Source of the DNA: Bolinopsis microptera
Lineage: Eukaryota > Ctenophora > Tentaculata > Lobata > Bolinopsidae
DNA length: 23,341 bases
Direction: 5' to 3'
Assembly (NCBI RefSeq): GCF_026151205.1
Contig: NW_026971880.1
Coordinates: 1-23,341, forward strand
Shown here piece by piece: positions 19,766-23,341 of this stretch. The position numbers were made by a program, and so were the translations under genes. The notes below the pieces were generated by a model, which saw only the letters and a list, made by a program, of their open reading frames with translations, did not search any database and had not been told where the DNA came from. Every line of letters begins with the position of its first letter. The stretch's first letter is position 1.

Positions 19766-20045
19766 AAAACCAAAAAACCCAAAGGGGCAAAATGTTGGGG
19801 GGTTTTTTCAAGAGACCAGTAATAGCATAGTAGGAGCGTAGAATGTTTTTTGGGCCCCCGAAAAAAAACTGGTTTTTTTTAATACCGCATGAAAAACCCC
19901 ATAAGCCGGGGGTACATAAAGTGATGATTTCTTTTTGTTTGAAAAGACCTTCGGGCCCCCTCCAAAAAAATGTACCCCCACACGCAAGCAGTTTTATGTT
20001 GTAGTAAAATAAAAATTTAAAGTACAAAAAACTTTTAAAACCCCT
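19766..20045. mobile_element. ~280-b insertion present only in the noisy arm
   Basis: The copy is interrupted after TGTCAGTTTTTGTTTA (about 19752) and resumes at TTTGTTTCTGTTG (about 20057); these flanks lie within about 30 bases of each other near 1565-1600 in the clean arm. It includes mixed-composition text such as AGACCAGTAATAGCATAG (19813) that is not homopolymer noise, so the extra DNA is probably real. It shares no obvious sequence with the other ~290-b insertion. Its family is unknown. Confidence 0.4.
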
Positions 20046-20400
20046 CCTCAATTTTTTTTGTTTCTGTTGAAAAAAAAAAGCACACAAATACCTTATTGAA
20101 AAAAATTCCCCCTGGGGCACTGTTTTTTTTAACGATATAATAATCGTTCGCTAGGATACAAACCGATTTGTTTTTTCCCCCATTTTAAAAAATCATATAG
20201 TTAAACCATGAGTTTTTTGTCAAATGATATTGAATTCCCCAAAAAAAGATGACGAGGTTAAGCCGTTAGGTTTTTTTCTCATTAAATGTTTTTTGGCAGG
20301 TAATTTTTTGTTAATTTTTTAATTCTCGTTTTTCAGTTGCCCTTCGAAAACATTGATAAACAAAACCCCAAAAACCAAATTTAAAAAAACCCCCTATTTT
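20046..20400. repeat. Noisy reverse complement of ~1590-1240
   Basis: Anchors: AAGCACACAAATACC (20079) matches near 1550; CTAGGATACAAACC (20151) near 1480; ATTTTAAAAAATCATATAG (20182) near 1440-1458; TCAAATGATATTGAAT (20220) near 1405-1420; CATTGATAAACAAA (20351) near 1290. The order is unbroken. Confidence 0.9.
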
Positions 20401-20404
20401 TTTG

Positions 20405-21735
20405 GCAGAGGCACATATTAGGTGGGGGGTAAAAAAAAAAACGAAATTATGCGGGGACCGCACCCCCACTAAAAAGGTGAAATGTGCGGGGGAAGGGCTA
20501 AAATTTTAAACCCAATTTTTTCGGGGGAAATGGGGGGGGCGATTTTTTTCGAAATTTTTTTGCGAGAATTTTTGCTTTTTTTTTTTGCCCCTTTTCTGAA
20601 AAGGGCTTTTGGAATTCTAAAAAAAAAATAACCGGCCCCCCCCTCTTAATCAAAAATGGCTGTTTATGGTTTTTCGGGGTGTAGTTTCTTTACTAAAAAC
20701 CATATTGAAACCCATATTGGGGGATTTTTTATTTTTAACTGGAAACAGTGGGAAAATTGAAAAAAGGTAGAATCAGGAACAGTTAAATTTGAAGGGGCCC
20801 CCTCTTGGGAAATTTGAAGAGTCGATCAGATCCCCTGCGTGATCGCAAAAAATGTTGGGACCCGATCGCCCCCGTAATTTTAAACCATTTGATCCAAGAT
20901 CCATTAAGCCCCCCCCAAAAAACCCAAAACGCACAACGAAATAGAGCTCATTACCCGATAAAAAAGGGGGTGCAGGTATGATCGGTACGGGGAAAAAAAG
21001 ACAGGGTTTCCCCCTAACGGCCTGGGGTCACGGTCCCCCCCCAAAGGGGCCCCCTGGTTCCCCGGGGCCCCCAAAGGGGCCTGGGTTTTATGGTTTAAAA
21101 AAGAAAGGGCCCTGGGGTTTCACGTGGTTTTAAACCGGGGGCACGTGGGCCCGGCAAAAAAGGGTTCCAAAAAAGGGCCTGGGTTTAGGGGTTTCCCCCC
21201 AAAGGGGCCCCGGGTCCCCCCCTGGGTTTAAAAATGGGGTTCCCCGTGGCCTAGGTATTAGTTCCAAAAAAGGGGCCCTGGGGTCCCCCGGTCCCGAAAG
21301 GGCCTGGGTCCCCGGGTCCCAAAGGGGCCTGGGTCGGGTCCCCCCCAAAAGGGCCGGGGGTTTACGTGGGGGAAAAATGCGTCCCCCCGGGGGCCTAGGT
21401 ATTTTTTCCAAAAGGGCCTGGGGTTCACGGTCCCCCCCCCCCAAGGGGGGAGCACGGTCCAAAAAGGGGCCGGGTTTCCCCCCGGGGCCTAAAAAGGGCC
21501 CCGACTTTTAAAAAAATTTTTGGGTTTTTTAAAACTCAAAAATCTTAACCCGGGGGGAAAATTTTCAAAAAAATTATCGAAATTACGCGGGGGAAAAAGC
21601 AGAAAATTTGCGGAAATAGCAAAAAAAATTACAAAAATGCGCGGGAAGTGTGGGGTAAAAAAATAATTTGCGGAAATGTTTTCAGAAAACGGGGAAAAAT
21701 TGTGCGATTTCCCCCCACCCATCGCCCCCAAAAAA
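20405..21735. mobile_element. ~1.3-kb insertion in the noisy arm, possible TIR element
   Basis: The mirror stops at about 20400 and restarts at TATATTCCGCCGG (about 21761), matching near 1240. Just inside the left edge, GGTGGGGGGTAAAA (20421) followed by ACGAAATTATGCGG (20440) resembles the inverted right edge, whose reverse complement reads GGTGGGGGGAAATCGCAC (from 21720 back to 21703), preceded by GGGCACCATTTTTT. These would be imperfect terminal inverted repeats of a DNA transposon or MITE-like element. The interior holds CpG-rich A-tract motifs near both ends and a minisatellite (21010-21500). No transposase frame is visible. Confidence 0.4.
21010..21500. repeat. GC-rich minisatellite, AAAGGGGCCTGGGT(C)-type units
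   Basis: GGCCTGGGT-like cores recur about a dozen times, at irregular spacing of roughly 24-45 bases, joined by CCCC/AAAGGGG blocks and occasional CACGGT or TTACGTG words. Minus-strand frames across it are open and Pro/Gly/Arg-rich (for example GDPGPLW, DPGTQAL) because the array has few stops, not because of coding. Unit length cannot be fixed, since run lengths are unreliable. The clean arm lacks it. Confidence 0.65.
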
Positions 21736-21737
21736 TG

Positions 21738-21920
21738 GTGCCCCCCTTTTTTTTATGGTTTATATTCCGCCGGAAAAACCCTTTCCTCAGGAAACGAAAA
21801 AATCTATTATACCAAAAAAAAAAATCAAAAAAATTTGCCTAAAAAAATTTTTTTGTAAAAAATAAATTTCAGGGCGGGGCTTTTTTAAAAAAAGGGTAAA
21901 AAAATTTTTTTAGCAGAGCA
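21738..21920. repeat. Noisy reverse complement of ~1235-1105
   Basis: CTTTCCTCAGGAA (21781) matches near 1211-1224, AATCTATTATACCA (21801) near 1195-1207, TAAATTTCAGGG (21864) near 1140, and AGCAGAGC (21912) near 1107-1114. After this the mirror is lost. Confidence 0.85.
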
Positions 21921-23341
21921 AAAAAAATTGGAAATTGATTTTTTAACGTTTTTTAAATAAACGTTTTTAAATTTTTTAAAAAGCGCTCTGCGTGTTTATA
22001 GGGAAAAAGTTTTGTATTTCTTTTTGAATTGATGTAGTAAGTTGACCGTCTTTAAAAAAATTTCCCCAGATCGGGAAAATATTTGAGTCAAAAAAAAAAC
22101 TGCTGGGAATAAATTTAAAAAAATTTTAAAGAAGGGGGGAAAAATGGTTTTAAAAAATACGAAATAATTTGTTTTTTTGATTGAAATTAACAAAATTTGG
22201 ACTTTATAAAATGGAAAACCATAATATTTATGGGAACCAAAGTTATTGTGAACCAAATTTTTTTTCAGGCATGGTTTGGGCTGAACATGGAGCAAAAACC
22301 CAAAACCGAAAACATTTTTTAAAATAAACTCAAATTCAGGGGAGACAGAAAAGAAGCATTTTGTTTTTTAGTTTAAATTGTTAAAGCTTCTTTTAAAAAT
22401 TTTTTTTATCACCCCCCCGAGGGGAAAATTTGTGTTAAATAGTAGTGGTAAAATTTTTTTTTAAGGGCGTGTTTTGGGAGACCCCAATACAAACTTTTAT
22501 CAAAAATTTTTGTTGTTTTAAACCTTAAAAAATAGAAAATTAGAACTTTGAAAATTTTTTGGTGGGTTTTTTAAAAATGAAAAAAAAAGGGGGTTTTCAC
22601 TGTAAAAAAGTGTTTTGGAAAAATTTTTTATTACAGGGGAACAGATTAGTAGTTAAGATTTTTTTTTCTTAATGGGGGTTTCTTAACAGTTTTGATCCTG
22701 TTTTTTAAAAAAAAGGATTATTTTTTTAAATAGATCGTAAAATTTTAATTTTCTTCTTTTTGACGCCAGGGAAACACAGAAGATGGGCTAAAATAGCAGC
22801 TAAAAAACGAACTTTTTTACGAGCCCAAACCCGGGGAATGCCTTTTTTTTTTTTGATGGTTAAAAGAAGTGCACCGACTTTTGACGCTTAAAAAAGTAAA
22901 AAAAAGGGCTTTTCAAGAGGGGCAATTCCACGGTAAAGGGTTTTCCACTTGGTGAAAATGAAAAAAAGTTAAGAAGGGGGGAACCTAATTTTGGTTAAAA
23001 TATGTTCATTAACTCTTAACCCTTAAAAAAGGTCAAACAAAAAAGGGGTTTTTTATTTTTTTATATTGCCCTTTACTTTTGATTTTTTTCCCCCATTCAA
23101 AGGAACACTACTCGGAAATGACAAAAAAAAACATTCAAAAATTTCAAAAAGGGCCCCCAAGTTTTGGGGTTGCACATATTTCTCTAGAAATTCCAACAAA
23201 TTAAGCAAGGCATAAAAAAAAGAGGCTTGCAAAGTTTTCAAAAAAACCCTTATCAAATACTTTTTCTTAAAAAAAAATTTCCACAAAGATTGGTGGGGCG
23301 CGTTTTCCCCCCCAAAAAAAGCAAAAAAAAAAATTTTTTTT
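21921..23341. other. Noisy terminal stretch, no counterpart found
   Basis: If the mirror continued it would enter the GCCCTAGAGT tandem repeat (1095-980) and then the nuclease-like pseudogene, but I find no trace of either. GCAGAGC at 21913 and GCTCTGC at 21985 are inverted to each other and could mark one edge of another insertion. The text is AT-rich, homopolymer-heavy and shows no recognisable protein or RNA. Confidence 0.5.

Noticed and set aside
21130-21462. Collagen-like or proline-rich secreted protein on the minus strand
   Set aside because: The frame lies entirely in the GC-rich minisatellite with no regular Gly-X-Y pattern and no signal peptide.
1-23341. CRISPR array, phage or bacterial defence system
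   Set aside because: No regularly spaced repeats with unique spacers, no prokaryotic gene organisation and no relevant protein motifs; the coding remnants are eukaryotic retroelements.

Overview
The window looks like repeat-rich, AT-rich DNA from an invertebrate metazoan. Every recognisable coding piece is a decayed fragment of a eukaryotic non-LTR retrotransposon or a related repetitive family (a LINE reverse transcriptase with an FSDD box, a CR1/L2-type LINE tail, and a PD-(D/E)XK-like domain common in cnidarian, mollusc and fish repeats). There are no ribosome-binding sites, operons or prokaryotic genes. I cannot name the species. I found no intact host gene, no RNA gene, no CRISPR array and no convincing new biological system.

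The dominant feature is structural. Bases 1-5730 are clean sequence. Bases 5731-23341 are very noisy: most of the text is homopolymer runs of 3-10 bases, as in an unpolished single-molecule read. The noisy part is largely a reverse-complement copy of the clean part. A hairpin with arms 3731-4700 and 4769-5730 and a 68-base loop (4701-4768) is the turn-around point. Beyond it the second arm continues as noisy reverse complement: 5731-~5990 pairs with ~3730-3535, ~17525-18265 with ~3450-2757, ~18556-19765 with ~2756-1600, ~20046-20400 with ~1590-1240, and ~21738-21920 with ~1235-1105.

The noisy arm also carries blocks the clean arm lacks: about 11.3 kb (5991-~17300), about 170 b (17356-17528, holding a second LINE 3' fragment), about 290 b (18266-18555), about 280 b (19766-20045), about 1.3 kb (20405-21735, holding a GC-rich minisatellite) and the last 1.4 kb. 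Because these extra blocks lie on one arm only, a simple fold-back of one molecule does not explain the contig. A join, at a real or artefactual palindrome, between a polished haplotype and one raw read of a different haplotype or paralogue fits better.

Layout: 131-597 PD-(D/E)XK-like repeat-associated pseudogene; 980-1095 short tandem repeat; 1626-1982 CR1/L2-like LINE tail; 2457-2666 unexplained open frame after a C run; 3205-4232 LINE reverse transcriptase pseudogene; 3731-5730 palindrome; 5230-5990 its mirrored LINE pseudogene on the minus strand; 5991-17300 noisy sequence with nothing assignable; 17300-21920 noisy mirror of 3480-1105 with insertions; 21921-23341 noisy and unassigned. Long open frames in the noisy zone are Lys/Phe/Gly/Pro-rich products of homopolymers and are not annotated as genes.
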